Shown: positions 1-22,474 of the stretch, one piece after another
How positions within the stretch are numbered: position 1 is the first letter of the stretch
Layout of the letters: the number at the start of each line of letters is the position of its first letter
NCBI GenBank assembly: GCA_020002185.1
Contig: CM034539.1
Span: 4,843,967-4,907,966 of the forward strand
Source of the DNA: Paraescarpia echinospica
Taxonomy: Eukaryota > Annelida > Polychaeta > Sabellida > Siboglinidae
DNA: 64,000 nucleotides
Reading direction: 5' to 3'
Notes under the pieces: model-generated
Seen by the model: only the letters and a program-made list of their open reading frames with translations
Told to the model about the DNA's origin: nothing
The model's database searches: none
Translations under genes and position numbers: made by a program

Positions 1-521
1 CCGCATACAGTTGTCACTCTAAAAATGTTGTATAATAGTTTTGTCACAAAGAAACACTTTTGTGTGTTTTGTGAGTTTCTACAAAATAAACACCGAATGT
101 CCGAACCCACCACGTGTTTGCTGATGTCTTGATGGAGGTTTTGCTAGGCAAGAGGTCACGCGGTGGATAGGTCAATTACTCGGACACTTAAGCTCTACCC
201 TACTTTTTTTTACAAGGAAATACACTTTGGGCATGAATTGTAAGAAAGTTTACGACGGAATGCCTGATGAATTCATGTGAGCATTAAAACGAATTTGTTT
301 TAGACATTTTAATTATGTCGCAGGCGAAAAGTAAACAAAACGGTCAGATTATTAATTTTAAAATCCATGTTGGCAATAACACCGGGTGTTTTAACCGCTC
401 CATTTTGTGGTGCTCAGCGCGGTCGCGACGTTCCCACATCCGATAGAAGCAATTAAGCGAACTTAATTAATTTATTAATCGCCACCCTAACTGACTGTGG
501 ATAATTGAAGAGATAACTAAC

Positions 522-9953
<9,432 letters not shown>

Positions 9954-10001
9954 CTTCGCAGCTCACAGCAAGTACGCTGCGTTGCCGGGCGCCACGACAG
10001 T

Positions 10002-10010
10002 CTTATTGCA
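10002..10010 (-). promoter_or_regulatory. Possible weak TATA-like element of copy A
   Basis: On the minus strand TGCAATAAG lies about 50 bp upstream of the exon 1 ATG, at the position of the better TGCAATAAAAG in copy B. Weak match; transcription start not visible. Confidence 0.25.
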
Positions 10011-10584
10011 CACCGAGGCGCATGCGCAGTGTACGCTCCTGTGTCAAATGGCCGATTAGGGGTGGAAGGTTGTAAGTTGTTAAACTGTTGATAGTTGCTT
10101 CGATGTTTTGCATAATATATACTCAAACCTTCAACTGCGCTTGGTTTAGTTTCTCAGTTCAATAGTTTGACTAAAGAGAGTTGCTTCGTTTTAAGTTAAA
10201 TTCGTTTCGACTATGCTAATCTGTCTACCCCTGGACAGCCAACAAAAGGACTGGTCTGCATGTTGCATAAGCCACTTAAGTTAACATATTACATGTACTC
10301 TAGCCTCATTATTGCGTATATTAATTCGCACATTATCGTTGCGTTTAGACAAAACAAAGGTACTTCTCGTTCATGCGGAGCTACCGCTAGAATCGTGGTG
10401 AAATGTTCTAAGTTAATAAACTACAGTCAACAGTTTGGCTGCTAAACTGAATTTTATAATATACATGTGAGAATGTGCTTAGTCCGTATCCAGTTGAACT
10501 GTTCACTTAGAATATCTCGTAGTTCTTTGATAACGTAAAATTGACTTCAACTTCTGTAGTCCATTAATTTTGTTTTGTATTTGT

Positions 10585-11265
10585 TTTCTTGTTCTTCCTG
10601 TTCATCTTGTTATTCTTGTTCTTCTTGTTCATCTTGTTATTCTTGTTCTTCTTGTTCATCTTGTTATTCTTGTTCTTCTTGTTCATCTTGTTATTCTTGT
10701 TCTTCCTTTTCATCTTGATATTCTTGTTCTTCTTGTTCATCTTGTTATTCTTGTTCTTCCTGTTCATCTTGTTATTCTTGTTCTTCTTGTTCATCTTGTT
10801 ATTCTTGTTCTTCTTGTTCATCTTGTTCATCTTGTTATTCTTGTTCTTCTTGTTCATCTTGTTATTCTTGTTCTTCCTTTTCATCTTGTTATTCTTGTTC
10901 TTCCTGTTCATCTTGTTATTCTTGTTCTTCCTTTTCATCTTGATATTCTTGTTCTTCCTGTTCATCTTGATATTCTTGTTCTTCCTTTTCATCTTGATAT
11001 TCTTGTTCTTCCTGTTCATCTTGATATTCTTGTTCTTCCTGTTCATCTTGATATTCTTGTTCTTCCTGTTCATCTTGATATTCTTGTTCTTCCTGTTCAT
11101 CTTGATATTCTTGTTCTTCCTGTTCATCTTGATATTCTTGTTCTTCCTGTTCATCTTGATATTCTTGTTCTTCCTGTTCATCTTGATATTCTTGTTCTTC
11201 CTGTTCATCTTGACATTCTTGTTGTTCCTGATCTTCCTGCTCATCTTGTTGTTCTTGTTCCTCGT
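10585..11265. repeat. 27-bp pyrimidine-rich minisatellite upstream of copy A
   Basis: About 25 units of TTCTTGTTCTTCCTGTTCAT CTTGATA type, 0.6-1.3 kb upstream of the signal-peptide exon. Because 27 is a multiple of 3 the array is open in several frames on both strands. Confidence 0.92.
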
Positions 11266-11639
11266 CTTGTCCCTTTTATTTATGTCTTCTTATTCTTCTT
11301 GTCGTTACTTTCTGCTTCTTCTTCAATTAGCAATACCTAGCAAAGAGCGCCGAAATATAAAAATAGCAAGGACACTGAAAAAGGGGAAGGCCCCCCCTGA
11401 GATGGGAGGCTTGCGTGAGGAGCCACATAAGAAGATTGGGTGAGAATCAAGGATAGAGAGAAGGGATTATGTATGGAACACTTTGGAAAGAAAAAACACA
11501 GCGGGTGGTTCAGCAATATTGTGTCTGACCCTCACCACTGTGCAGCAGGGAACACGGAGGAGAACAACGATTATTCTTCTCTCATGTTGCGCCAAAGGCG
11601 TTAAGCATGCAATAAACAATCTTCAATTATGGGACGCAT

Positions 11640-12690
11640 CAGTCATCACATATTTTGTTTAGGGGTCTACTCTTACAAAAGTTCTTTTCAGAATACCTAC
11701 ATGCTGTCCTTTTACTATATGGATGCCACATATGTGCCACTTTGTGTAGACTTTCTGCTGTCATTCTCAAGCCATTACCCATAGTGTGTGATACCTACAA
11801 TCTCTTATTTACGATGTCAAGACAAAACAGCTCCCGCAGACATTCTCATACGACATTCTGTTGTCTTATTACATCGTTCGTTTCGTGTTCTTACTCGTGA
11901 ATTATATACCTCCACTTGGCTTTACTTGGCCTAGTCGATAGGCCCGAATTAACTACTGTTTGTTCTGTAATTATAAATATTGGCAACTGTTATTCAACCT
12001 CCTCTAGCGGAGAGGAATGTTCATTTTTCATGTTTAATTACTATTATTGTTAGGGTACTGTTGTGCAATCAGTTGCAACCAGTGCACAGAATAATGCAGT
12101 TCAAGGTTCAACAAGGCGTAGTGAATACTGAAAGCCGTGCTGTCATAATTGCAACTGCTGGGGAAAGGGTTATTTCGGGGGTGTTCTCAAAGAGACTTAG
12201 TAGGGTGAACAACGACTTGAATACTGTTGACAGTGCTAACGATTGTGGTCCGTCTTTCATCCGACTAACAAATATAGCTTACAGCCGTCCCAACGACCCG
12301 GCACAGACAGTTTGCCATTCACCAAACTGTTGTCCACCACACGCTGTTCACGTCAACAGCCAGAATGTTCTATATCCGTATCAACGCCTCGGCAACACAT
12401 CTACTGTAACCTTATTATTTTCGTAGCAAACACCAATTAAGTTGATGTTGTATTCACAACTGTGTCATAACCTGCCCACATCCTTAATCAGATTCACAAT
12501 AGCCGTGGTCCGCTCAGCTACACACATACAAATGTTGCATAAGGAAAGCTGTATGTTTGGTATCCCTCTTACACAGTATGGCAGAACTTATGAGCTGTTG
12601 AACAGGGGTGCTGTAAGGTGTACACGCCTACATTATTCTGTGTTTGACGACTGCTGTTCTACAGTATACCTATGTACAACGTAACAACAA
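11640..12690. other. Conserved 5' flank of copy A, no gene recognised
   Basis: Aligns to copy B at 31930-32600 and 33640-33745 at intron-like divergence. Several plus-strand frames are open but change between copies without regard to codons. A 148-codon frame (11980-12426) is cut in copy B by unrelated DNA. Confidence 0.5.
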
Positions 12691-13027
12691 TATACATGAT
12701 ATCCCAATAAAGACACACCTATCTAGTGATTACAAAATAACGATAAAAAAACACATTACACACCGATAAACGATATTGAGTTACTTGCACGTATTACATC
12801 TGCGGTAATTAACGTGGGGGTAATTATCTCCTTGGATGTAATTCGGTCTTTTTCGTGGGTAAACATGAACTTCCAAAACCCCGGATATTTCACTAATCCA
12901 TTCCTCGCGACTACACATGAAATATATTGAAAACAAACTTATAATATTATAGCATTGAATTACGTAACGGAGGTTAATAACTCCTCATACTTAACAACAT
13001 TTAACAAGATTGCCACCCAGAGAATTA
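12690..13027. other. AT-rich spacer
   Basis: No coding or repeat signal seen before the LINE 3' end. Confidence 0.4.
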
Positions 13028-14600
13028 ACTCTCTAGATGACAGGTGGACAAGCAAGCCTTTTGGCTTATCGAGAGTCCAACCCTTTTTATCTGCGTGTAT
13101 CCCGCTCTTCTGAGATATGTGTCGATTTTATCGTTAAACATATTCACGCTACTAGCACCCACACAACCAGCACATATTCTGTTCAATTCATTTACAGTTC
13201 TTTACGAAAATGAGAACTTTCTTTTCTCTAATCTACATTGCTTCTTTACTAATGTAACTTCATGTCCTCTAGTCCTTCTATCTTTCTTAGCTGAGAAAAA
13301 TATGTCTATCAATATTTTCTTAATCAATAACAATTTTAAACATTTTATCTGATCTCCTCTCAATATCGTGGTCTCTAGTGTTGTTAAACCACATTCTTTT
13401 AGGCGTATTTCGTAACTAAGAACCCTCAGTTTTTGTATAATTTTAGCCGCTCTCCTCTGTACTCTTTCTAGCACATCTATGTCCTTCTTGCAATATGGCC
13501 TCCACGCTTGTATACAGTATTCAAAATGAGGCCTAACAATTGTTTTATACAGCGGTATTATTATATATTTTCCTTATACGCTATATTTCGCCTAATTAAT
13601 TCAAGGATTTGATTTCCCTTTGAAGCTGCAATTCCGCACTGCATTGAAACCTTCATATCAGCACTAATGGTCTTTTATAGTAGTACTTAGCAAAGTACCC
13701 CCGATTTCATATTGTACATCTTCGTTCCCATGTCCTGTGTGGAGGCATTTACATTTCCCAAAATTGCCAAATTTGCCACTTTTCAGACCATTTGATCAAC
13801 CTGTCAAGATCGTCTTGTAAATGCTGTCTATCTCCATCACGTTTAATCCTTCTAAACACTTTTGTATCATCCCCAATTTTTAACAACTTCCTTGATTTAT
13901 TATCATTCATAGCCCTTATTTTCTTAGCTACCATTTCCGCCGTTGCAATTAACTGTCCTAAATAGTCTGATTCTGCCCCCTTGAATTTAACATCTGGTAC
14001 TCGCAGTGAACTAATATCTTCCCTGATAGACACCGAACAGAAATACTCATTTAGGTCTTCTGCCATTAAGAACCCCTCTGATATTATATTTCCCGCATCT
14101 TCTAGAGGACCTACGTTATCCTAAACTTTCTATTTGCTCCGAACATATGCATTCAAATTCTTGCTGTCATGTTATATAGTACAAGCTATTTTTGTTCATA
14201 GTTTATCTTTGAATTTATAATTTAAGTTATAGCTTGTTTAAGTGCTTCTTTATAAATGTTATAGTCTTCGTCATTTCCAATATGTCTATATGACTTCCAC
14301 ATCATTTGTTTGTACTTAATTTTTCTAATGGCAGCTTTCGATAAGTGTTTCTTTATGGACCTTTTCCCTTGTTTTTTCAAGGAAACAAATTTATCGACGA
14401 TGCACTTAATTTCACTCTTTAAGGTATTCCACCATTCTGTTGTTGTCGTATTCTTCAGTGTGTTATTCCAGTCTGTCTTTTCTAAATATTTCCTCATGTC
14501 CTTATATCTTCCTATGTGGACATTTCTCCTGTACGTCTTTTTATTATTCCTTTCTGATTTTACGTTGGTGGTAAAGTGTACCTGGTTGTGAGCACTACTC
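13028..14600 (-). mobile_element. LINE with internally deleted reverse transcriptase
   Basis: Same family as 59373-61454. From 14497 down it reads the pre-RT region (KSIKKHLSKAAIRKIKYKQM), then MAEDLNEYF and AKKIRAMNDNKS. It then jumps in frame to DDTKVFRRIKRDGDRQHLQD. The whole reverse transcriptase core between KSPGVDG and FADDT, about 190 codons, is gone. The C-terminal part (MLERVQRRAAKIIQKLR, 13474-13202) and 3' end TTGGACTCTCGATAAGCC remain. Confidence 0.72.
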
Positions 14601-14694
14601 CATCAAAATCGCTCGGTATTGTTTTATGTAGCTGTTCTGCTACACTCCATCCAAACCATGTTGACAGACTATACTATATTTTTTTTCTCTGTCT

Positions 14695-14961
14695 GCATGT
14701 GCATACGTACGCACGTACGTACGCACGTATGTGTGCGTGCGTGTGAATATATATATATGTGTGTGTGTGTACGTGCATTCGTGTGGGCTTATGTATGCGT
14801 GCGTACATATATATGTATGCGAGTATGTATGTATGTATGTATTTACGTATGCATATATGTGTGTATAGATGCATGTACAACGTATGCATGTATGTACGTG
14901 TTTATATGTGTATGTACGTGTATGTAGGTGTATTGACGTATATGTGTGTGTGTGTGTGTGT

Positions 14962-14994
<33 letters not shown>

Positions 14995-15266
14995 TGTGTG
15001 TGCGTGCGTGTGTGTGTGTGTAGTGTGTGTATCTATGTAAGCATGTATGCATGTGGGTTTGCGTGTATGTACATAATGTATGTATAAAATAATTTATGAA
15101 CATATGTAAGAATGGATGTGTGTATGTATGTATGTGTGTATGTGTGTATGTATATATGTATGGAAATGTGTATGCATGTATGCGTGTATGTATATATGTA
15201 TAGAAATGTGTATGCATGTATGCATGTATGTATATATGTATGTGTATGGAAGTGTGTTTGTATGCA

Positions 15267-15306
<40 letters not shown>

Positions 15307-16490
15307 AATGTGTATGTGTATGTGTATATGTATGGAAGTGTGTTCGTATGCATGTGTGTATGTATATATGTATGCATGTGTGTATGTATATATGTACGCA
15401 TGTGTGTATGTATGGGTGCATGTATGTATGTGTGTGTATGTGTGAGTATGTATGTGTGTGTATGCGTGTGTGTACGTATGTGTGTGTGTGTGAGTATGTA
15501 TGTGTGTGTATGCGTGTGTGTATGTATGTGTGTATGCGTGTGTGTATGTATGTGTGTATGCGTGTGTATATGTGTGTATGCGTGTGTGTATGTATGTGTG
15601 TATGCGTGTGTGTGTATGTGTATGTATGTGTGTGTATGCGTGTATGTATGCGTGTATGCGTGTATGTATGCGTGTGTTCGTGTATGTATGCGTGTATGCG
15701 TGAATGTAAGCGTGTATGTATGCGTGTATGCATGCGTGTATGCGTGTATGCGTGTATGCGTGTATGCGTGTGTGCGTGTGTGCGTGTGTGCGTGTGTGCG
15801 TGTGTGCGTGTGTGTATGCTTGTATGCGTGTGTGTATGCGTGTGTATTCGTGTGTGTATGCGTGTCAGTATGTATATATGTATGCGTGTATGCGTGTATG
15901 CGTGTATGCGTGTATGCGTGTATGCATGCGTGTAAGTATGCGTGTAAGTATGCGTGTAAGTATCCGTGTAAGTATCCGTGTAAGTATCCATGTAAGTATG
16001 CGTGTAAGTATCCATGTAATTATGCGTGTAAGTATGCGTGTAAGTATGCGTGTAAGTATGCGTGTAAGTATGCGTGTAAGTATGCGTGTAAGTATGCGTG
16101 TAAGTATGCGTGTAAGTATGCGTGTAAGTATGCGTGTAAGTATGCGTGTAAGTATGCGTGTAAGTACGCGTGTAAGTACGCGTGTAAGTATGCGTGTAAA
16201 TATGCGTGTATGCGTGCATGCGTGTAAGTATGCGTGTAAGTATGCGTGTATGCGTGCATGCGTGTAAGTATGCGTGTAAGTATGCGTGTATGCGTGCATG
16301 CGTACATGCGTGCATGCGTGTAAGTATGCGTGTAAGTATGCGTGTAAGTATGCGTGTATGCATATAAGTATGCGTGTATGCATGTAAGTATGCGTGTATG
16401 CATGTAAGTATGCGTGTATGCATGTAAGTATGCGTGTATGCGCGTAAGTATGCGTGTATGCGTGCAAGTATGCGTGTATGCGTGTACGTA

Positions 16491-16521
<31 letters not shown>

Positions 16522-16560
16522 ACATGTGGGTTTTTATGTATGGATGCGTGCATGTGCGTA
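14695..16560. repeat. TG/TATG satellite block 1
   Basis: Nearly 1.9 kb of alternating purine-pyrimidine DNA (GTGTATGTATGCATG, ATGCGTGT). It includes a clean 12-bp GTAAGTATGCGT array at about 15932-16200. Lies between the LINE at 13028-14600 and the copy B 3' end. Confidence 0.95.
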
Positions 16561-16670
16561 TGTATTGATGTATGTACATATGTGGCACAACATTTTGACG
16601 CATTCTGTACTGTTGCATATCAACAATTGCCACGTACACGTGAAACACCAGTTGTACGTAGTAAGTACGA

Positions 16671-16676
16671 TTTATT
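16671..16676 (-). terminator. Candidate poly(A) signal of copy B
   Basis: AATAAA on the minus strand about 460 nt beyond the stop. The same hexamer and flanks recur downstream of the copy C last exon and of the partial last exon. Confidence 0.4.
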
Positions 16677-17135
16677 AAACAGACACGTGCTTAACAATGA
16701 TCACAATAATACGTAGCTGAGAACCCTTAAATAACTTTAATCATACTTATGCGAAAGGGTGAATTAACTTTAATCATACTTATGCGGAACTGTGAATTAT
16801 AGATTATTTTACTCATGCAGCGTGTGCGTTTCCTGCTGGATTTATCGACAATAACAGCAACGACGCCATAAAATGTTAATAATGTTAATCAAACCTACAA
16901 GCAACATTAGCAGTGAGTCGGTGTGTGTGTGAACAGACATACCGCTAAGTCTTACGAAAGTGAGTATTCAAACGGTAGACCATACTGTTTTACCTTAGCA
17001 AAATATGTTAGAATTCACGCTAACAATGTTTGCCGTTACGGGCAAGAAGTAACTCACGTAGTATCAAGCAGTTAGATCAGGTTAGAAAGAAAGCTGTTTC
17101 TCCAACGCTCTGGCCGCGTGTGGAAACAAACGGAG

Positions 17136-17443
17136 CTAATTATTGTCTTCGCGCGTCTCGAGGAGACGAGAGATCATCTCAAGTGTCCTCATCATGTCTC
17201 TCTTCTCGCCGGAAGGTGTCTCTGGCTTGTCCTCCTTTGGATGGTCCGGCTTGTCCTCCTTTGAATGGTCTGGCTTGTCCTCCTTGGAATGGTATGGCTT
17301 GTCCTCCTTGGAATGGTCCGGCTTGTCCTCCTTAGAATGATCCGGCTTTTTGCTTGGCTTCTTGCCTGACTTCTTGCCTCCCATGGCACGTACCGGGTTG
17401 TGTGGATTGAATTCTGGCTTGAATTCTGGCTTGTTTATGCCCT
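17136..17443 (-). pseudogene. Copy B exon 10: charged repeat and C-terminus
   Basis: TATTTTCAG acceptor, phase 1, 308 nt to a TAG stop. It starts EGINKPEFKPEFNPHNPVRA, then a Lys/Gly patch, then five tandem copies of an 8-residue unit (DHSKEDKP, with Y or P variants), then ETPSGEKRDMMRTLEMISRL and a short acidic end. The repeat is coded by an in-frame 24-bp minisatellite. The exon itself is intact although the gene is broken upstream. Confidence 0.7.
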
Positions 17444-17795
17444 CTGAAAATATGTGCGAGCGTTGAATTTACTATACTAGTCAAAACTTAAATTGTAGCC
17501 GTATCATTGCCAAAGACAGCTATAACGGTGCAATTACAGGGATCTTATAAATTGTGTATTTCAAGTGACGGATCCATCGTGCGAATTGTTGCCTGACAAA
17601 ATATTCGTCAAGCCATCAAAAAATAGATGCCGAACAGGTTCCTACATTCCGTTGTATATTTTGTTGAAATTCTGGCTCCCCCTATGATTTTCGTTATAAG
17701 AGAAACGTAAGGCAAAGTTTAAAGGTGGCAAATATATTCGGAAATGTTTGATCTAGGAGATGTCATGGCGCAATCGTAATGTAGATCACATATAT

Positions 17796-17993
17796 AACCT
17801 TTGTCAACATTGATGGCATAGACAAAGCTTGCCGGAGATCCCATGTATCGTTTTGATTGTGACGTAGCAAACCGCGACGTAGTAGAACCGTCAATTCATG
17901 TATCCAGTACGTTGCGATTTGCCTATGTCACAATTCAAGTTTTGCGTGTGACTTCCGTCAAGCTTTGCCTTTGCCAACTCTGTGGATAATGGC
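17796..17993. repeat. Long imperfect palindrome in intron 9, copy B
   Basis: Arms GATTGTGACGTAGCAAACCG and its near complement CGATTTGCCTATGTCACAAT flank about 35 bp. Outer arms AAGCTTGCCGGA / TCCGTCAAGCTT extend the fold to nearly 200 bp. MITE-like; no transposase is expected in an element this size. Confidence 0.55.
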
Positions 17994-18523
17994 AATATAG
18001 GTGAATTACATTACTATTGCTGCACGATATCTCATAAATCAAACATTCCCGCTTACAGTTGTCATTTTTTAAATGTTGCCTTATGGTTTTGTCAAAAAGA
18101 AACACTTGTGTGTTTTGCGAGTTTCAACTGAATCCACCGCGTGGTTTTGCTACGCAAGAGGTAACGTGATGGATTGGTCAATTACTCGGGCCCTTAAGCT
18201 CTACCCTACTTTTTTCACAAAGAAATACACTTTGGGCCTGAATTGTAAGAAAATATACGACGGAATGCCTGATGAATTCATATCAGCGTTACCCATTAAA
18301 CAAATTGGCGGAATTTTGTAGGCAGTTTAATTTTGTCGCATGCGAAAAGTAAGCAGAACGGTCAGATTGTTAATTTATAAAAAATGTAAGTTGGCAATAA
18401 TACTTAACCGCTTAGCTGTTTGGTGCTTGGCGCGGTCGCGACGTTCCCACATCCGAGATAACCAATTCAGCGAACTGAATTTAGTTAATAATAGCCAATA
18501 GGATAATTAAAGAGATAACTGAC

Positions 18524-18643
18524 CTTCGAGACGCCCCATGAAGTTGACGAAAGGAGAAAGCGATTTCTTCACATCCTCTACCACAGTCTCAAAGACAACC
18601 AACGCCTGTACCAGTCCCTTGCGCACGAGGTCGGGGTCTTTGG
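18524..18643 (-). pseudogene. Copy B exon 9
   Basis: 120 nt, open: AKDPDLVRKGLVQALVVFET followed by the VEDVKKSLSPF core. GTCAGT donor in phase 1. Confidence 0.68.
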
Positions 18644-18993
18644 CTGCAAGTGTCAACGAGAAACGTCTTCACATAGACCTTGCCATGACCAGGGCATCGT
18701 TTCGTAATTTTTTGTATCACCTTATGGGATGAATTTCCTCTTTAGAAACAATTTTGCTCTTTGACAGTGATCTTGTACATATTTCTTCGAAAGAAAAAAA
18801 TATGGGGTAGACGTATGCAAATAACACTAATTAACTACCACTGTATTTATAATACATCGACAGTTAGCAGCGCAGAGAACAATGAGTAGGAATAATAATT
18901 ATAATATAGATAACCGATACTGCCCCAATAGTTACCGGTTATAACGTCTATATTACGCTGAGCCAAGAGACATGGCATACAACGGGAGCTCAC

Positions 18994-19110
18994 CCTCGAC
19001 TTCGCTGGTGAGTTCAGAGACATATGTGAAGAACTTCATCACGTGACCTTGCAGACATTTGAGGTCGGCCGCCAGTAAGCCGAGCATTTGAACGTCATTG
19101 TCGATGTCGC
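18994..19110 (-). pseudogene. Copy B exon 8
   Basis: 117 nt, open, begins GDIDNDVQMLGLLAADLKCL; only a few residues differ from copy C. Confidence 0.68.
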
Positions 19111-19480
19111 CTTCAAATACAAATATACACTGCATACATGCATACATACATGCCACATACACACTACATAGTATTATATACATATATTCCTAACACACCT
19201 GCACTAAATATCTTCAAAATCAATTTATACAACACACCTATATAACACACATGCGTGGCAATCACGCACGCATGCACGCAAGCAAGCAGCACACACGCAC
19301 GCAATATATACAGTTTGAGTAGATTATTATGGATAATAATTTAAATTCGGGTGTATTGTTGCTGTAGCAAATAATTCAACCATTATTATTACGAAAATAT
19401 ATCCCTTCACAGCGATCAATGTTGTGTCGTCTACCTATAGCATTGTTTTGTGATATCACTTTGTTTGGAGATGACCTTAC

Positions 19481-19540
19481 CATTGACTGCTTCCTCCTTC
19501 AGCATTGCGTCGCATTGATCTAGTCCTGTATACCCGATGT
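19481..19540 (-). pseudogene. Copy B exon 7
   Basis: 60 nt, open: DIGYTGLDQCDAMLKEEAVN, with the third cysteine. Confidence 0.66.
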
Positions 19541-19898
19541 CTGAAATCAAATAACACGTCATATGTATGTTGTGTCAGTGAATGGTGCAGCTTTCATAAA
19601 TACTCGGCTATCAAGTGACTTGTAAATTATGTCGTCGGTGCTGATATAAAACTGGGACACGACGTGACTAAACCCCGCGCTCATCTGACGTTCACTGTTA
19701 TAAATTCACTGTACGTATATAGCAGCCATGCACATTAGCCACGCGTTCTATAAAATTATATGTATTTTTGCTATGAATTTTGGATCGCTTAAAATCGTAA
19801 GTCTCAAGTACCGCTTATCTGGAATTGGCGAACTTAAGAGGCCATCCCTTAGTATGATGACACTTTCGAAGCCAAATGTGTTTGCGTAACTGTCTTAC

Positions 19899-20006
19899 CG
19901 GTTAATTGGAGACCCGCGGAGACAGTCTCGAAGGTTTCGATCAATCCTCCGACGTTGTAAATGAGACACATCAGACGCAATTCCTTCTCCTCCGGCGTCA
20001 AGACCC
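19899..20006 (-). pseudogene. Copy B exon 6
   Basis: 108 nt, open, with the LMCLI cysteine and the NVGGLIETFET core; His in A and C is Tyr here. Confidence 0.68.
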
Positions 20007-20239
20007 CTATGCAATAACATCAAATGTACATACACATACAAACGTAGCACGCCGTATTAATGCCAAGAGGAAACGCATAAGACGTAGGCGGCGCTACATC
20101 ACGTTATGCGCGTTTATCGTGGGCTATTCGCACAGTGTATTCGAATGCTCAACGCACTTTCGGTCGCAGACTTCTGCATGCCCACAGCATCTCGGTATCA
20201 CTAGGAGATATTCAGCTACATTGCTATTGTGAGGCGTGA

Positions 20240-20755
20240 GACGTGTACACACAGGTCACTGCCGTTTACAGACAGGTACTCAACAATGTGACAGAAACAT
20301 GTACACCCAGGTCACTGCCGTTTATAGCAGGTACTTAAAAATGTGAGTGAAACATGTGCACACAATTCACTGCCGTTTACAGACACGTACTCAACAATGT
20401 GACAGAAACATGTTCACACAAGTCAGTGCCGTTTACAGACAGGTACTTAACAATGTGAGTGAAACATGTTCACACAAGTCACTGCCGTTTAAAGACACGT
20501 ACTCAACAGTGTGACAGAAACATGTTCACACAAGTCACTGCCGTTTAAAGACACGTATTCAACAATGAGACAGAAACATGCTCACACAAGTCACTGCCGT
20601 TTACAGACAGGTACTCAACAATGTGACAGAAACATGTTCACATAAATCACTGCCGTTTCAGACAGGTACTCAACAATGTGAGAGAAACATGTTCACACAA
20701 GTCACTGCCGTTTACAGAGAGGTACTCAGCAATGTGAGTGAAACATGTTCACAAC
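20240..20755. repeat. 56-bp minisatellite, copy B (about 9 units)
   Basis: Same unit and place as in copy A but expanded; units alternate GTGACAGAAAC and GTGAGTGAAAC types. Confidence 0.85.
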
Positions 20756-20806
20756 AGCTTGCACGAGTGCTTGTGTTCCGTTACAAACAACAAAAGGTGT
20801 ATTTAC

Positions 20807-20855
20807 TTTTCTCAAAGTCTTCTGGCAATCTCTTGAATAACTTCTCCCGCAAATC
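20807..20855 (-). pseudogene. Copy B exon 5, 2-bp deletion
   Basis: Only 49 nt against 51 in copy C and 54 in copy A. The deletion falls where C codes EDLCKR, so the first conserved cysteine and the downstream frame are lost. Confidence 0.62.
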
Positions 20856-21764
20856 CTGCAAAGAAGATATTTACACTGTCATCTGCCGCTGACCAAATGT
20901 ATCAATAAAACATAGTCAAACACTATGAGTCATGCGGGTTGGCCAAGAAACAATCATTATTGCATATCATCCTATTTAGGAAATACGTAAAGTAGTGATC
21001 CAATTAACGCAAAAACATTTTAGAGAACATATATAATGATCATTCAACGCTATCCGTTATACATTGCTTTCACAGTTGTAAAGTTTTAAACCCGCATGAC
21101 AATCGAAAGCGTTAGCGTATCCGCTACGGTGTAGGTCCGTATACGGTGAATTGCAGAAGTACAATCGGAAGCGGACAGCAGCCTTTTCCGATTACTTGTG
21201 TCACTACGCCACCGTTTAGTACAGTTACAGCGGCAGGCAGTGTGCCCGTGACTGCCATTGATCCGCCAACATTAATTCGCCGGCACATTTTTCCGATTTG
21301 ATAACAGACTTTACAGTTTTATTCTAATCGAACTGCTCCGAGTCATTCAAAACACGAACATGCATGTCAAATGTAGATGTGCAACAGTTCGCTGGAAAAT
21401 GTTGCGAATCTACTTTGCTCTTTATTCATATGGCTGATAGAAATACATGAGATATCGCCGGTCGTAATGATCACGGGTTGGTAAACAAATTAGTCAACTT
21501 AAAGCAATGCATTACGCCACAATCGTAGCTCGAACGCCATCTATGCCAACCATCCAAACATTGCTAAAATCATATTAATAAATAGTATGAAATCAGAATC
21601 ATAATATATATATATAATAATGTTTACATATATTTTAGATAGAATATTAGTACGTTCAGAAGTGAATTCGCAGTACGAAATTTCCAGGTAATTTAAGTGC
21701 ACGAAATTTTAATATCCATGAAATACAAATGTCCAGGAAATTCACACATATACTCGATATTTAC

Positions 21765-21884
21765 CTGCAACGAAAGCCCGAACGACCATTATCCGTCCGC
21801 GTCGCATGAATTTGTGGATTACGTCTCTGATGTATTGCAAGTCACCCGCAATTGCTTGGAGAGTACCGAGCGCATCCGCTCCAT
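21765..21884 (-). pseudogene. Copy B exon 4
   Basis: 120 nt, TTCTAG acceptor, GTAAAT donor, starts DGADALGTLQAIAGDLQ. Open and nearly identical to copy C. Confidence 0.68.
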
Positions 21885-22179
21885 CTAGAATAAAAATCCT
21901 CGTTAAGCAAACTTCACTTGTCACGAAAATAATGCAGCCTAGTTGACATCCATCCGTTGGGCAACAGACCAGGGGCAGCAACTGACAAATGCTCAACGAA
22001 AAACGAAAAAATACTTTTTGTTAAATGATAGACCAGCGACAGGTGGTCTAAGGAAGAATAACTATTGAAAGAGGCGTCTGTATCTCGGCGCACGATTGAA
22101 GATAGAATGACAATGCTGCAAAGTTAGCGTATTAATGTACAACATATGTTCGATCATTTAATAGGTAAGTTCTTAACGC

Positions 22180-22474
22180 AATATTCAGTCCTTGGGACTG
22201 CTCAAAGCGCTTTACAGTTTACTCACTGCAGACCAGTTCAATCGAACACCATCTCGACTTGTGTGGGAAGCATTCAGCCATGCTGCAGTTAATGTGCGAA
22301 TACTATTCATACAGAAATATCCACTATTATATATAGCCATGTATTCATCCATACAGCTGAGTGAACTGGAGCAACGTAGAGATAACGAACTTGTCCAATT
22401 TTCGACACAGAATTCGAACCCGGGTTCTCTCGACTAAGAATCCAATGCTGTAGCATTGCGCCACTAGGCTCCAT
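22180..22474 (-). mobile_element. tRNA-headed SINE, copy B
   Basis: Orthologous to the copy A SINE. Head 22472-22401: TGGCGCAATGCTACAGCA A box and GGGTTCGAATTC B box. CTCAGCTGTATGGATGAA in the body and AAAGCGCTTTGAGCAGTC in the tail. It predates the duplication. Confidence 0.58.

Noticed and set aside
10564..11443. Frames of 226-284 codons (Lys/Asn-rich on minus, Leu/Phe-rich on plus)
   Set aside because: The 27-bp unit is a multiple of three and lacks stops, so all frames stay open; the copy B array does not preserve them.
11980..12426. 148-codon plus-strand frame in the 5' flank
   Set aside because: Copy B loses the second half to unrelated sequence and changes do not respect codons.
14310..14591. 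Plus-strand frame rich in Phe/Leu
   Set aside because: Antisense shadow of the LINE pre-RT region.
14843..16648. Minus-strand frame of 601 codons rich in His/Thr, and many similar frames in the other TG blocks
   Set aside because: Pure product of TG/TATG repeats; frames are open on both strands and in several phases with no other coding feature.
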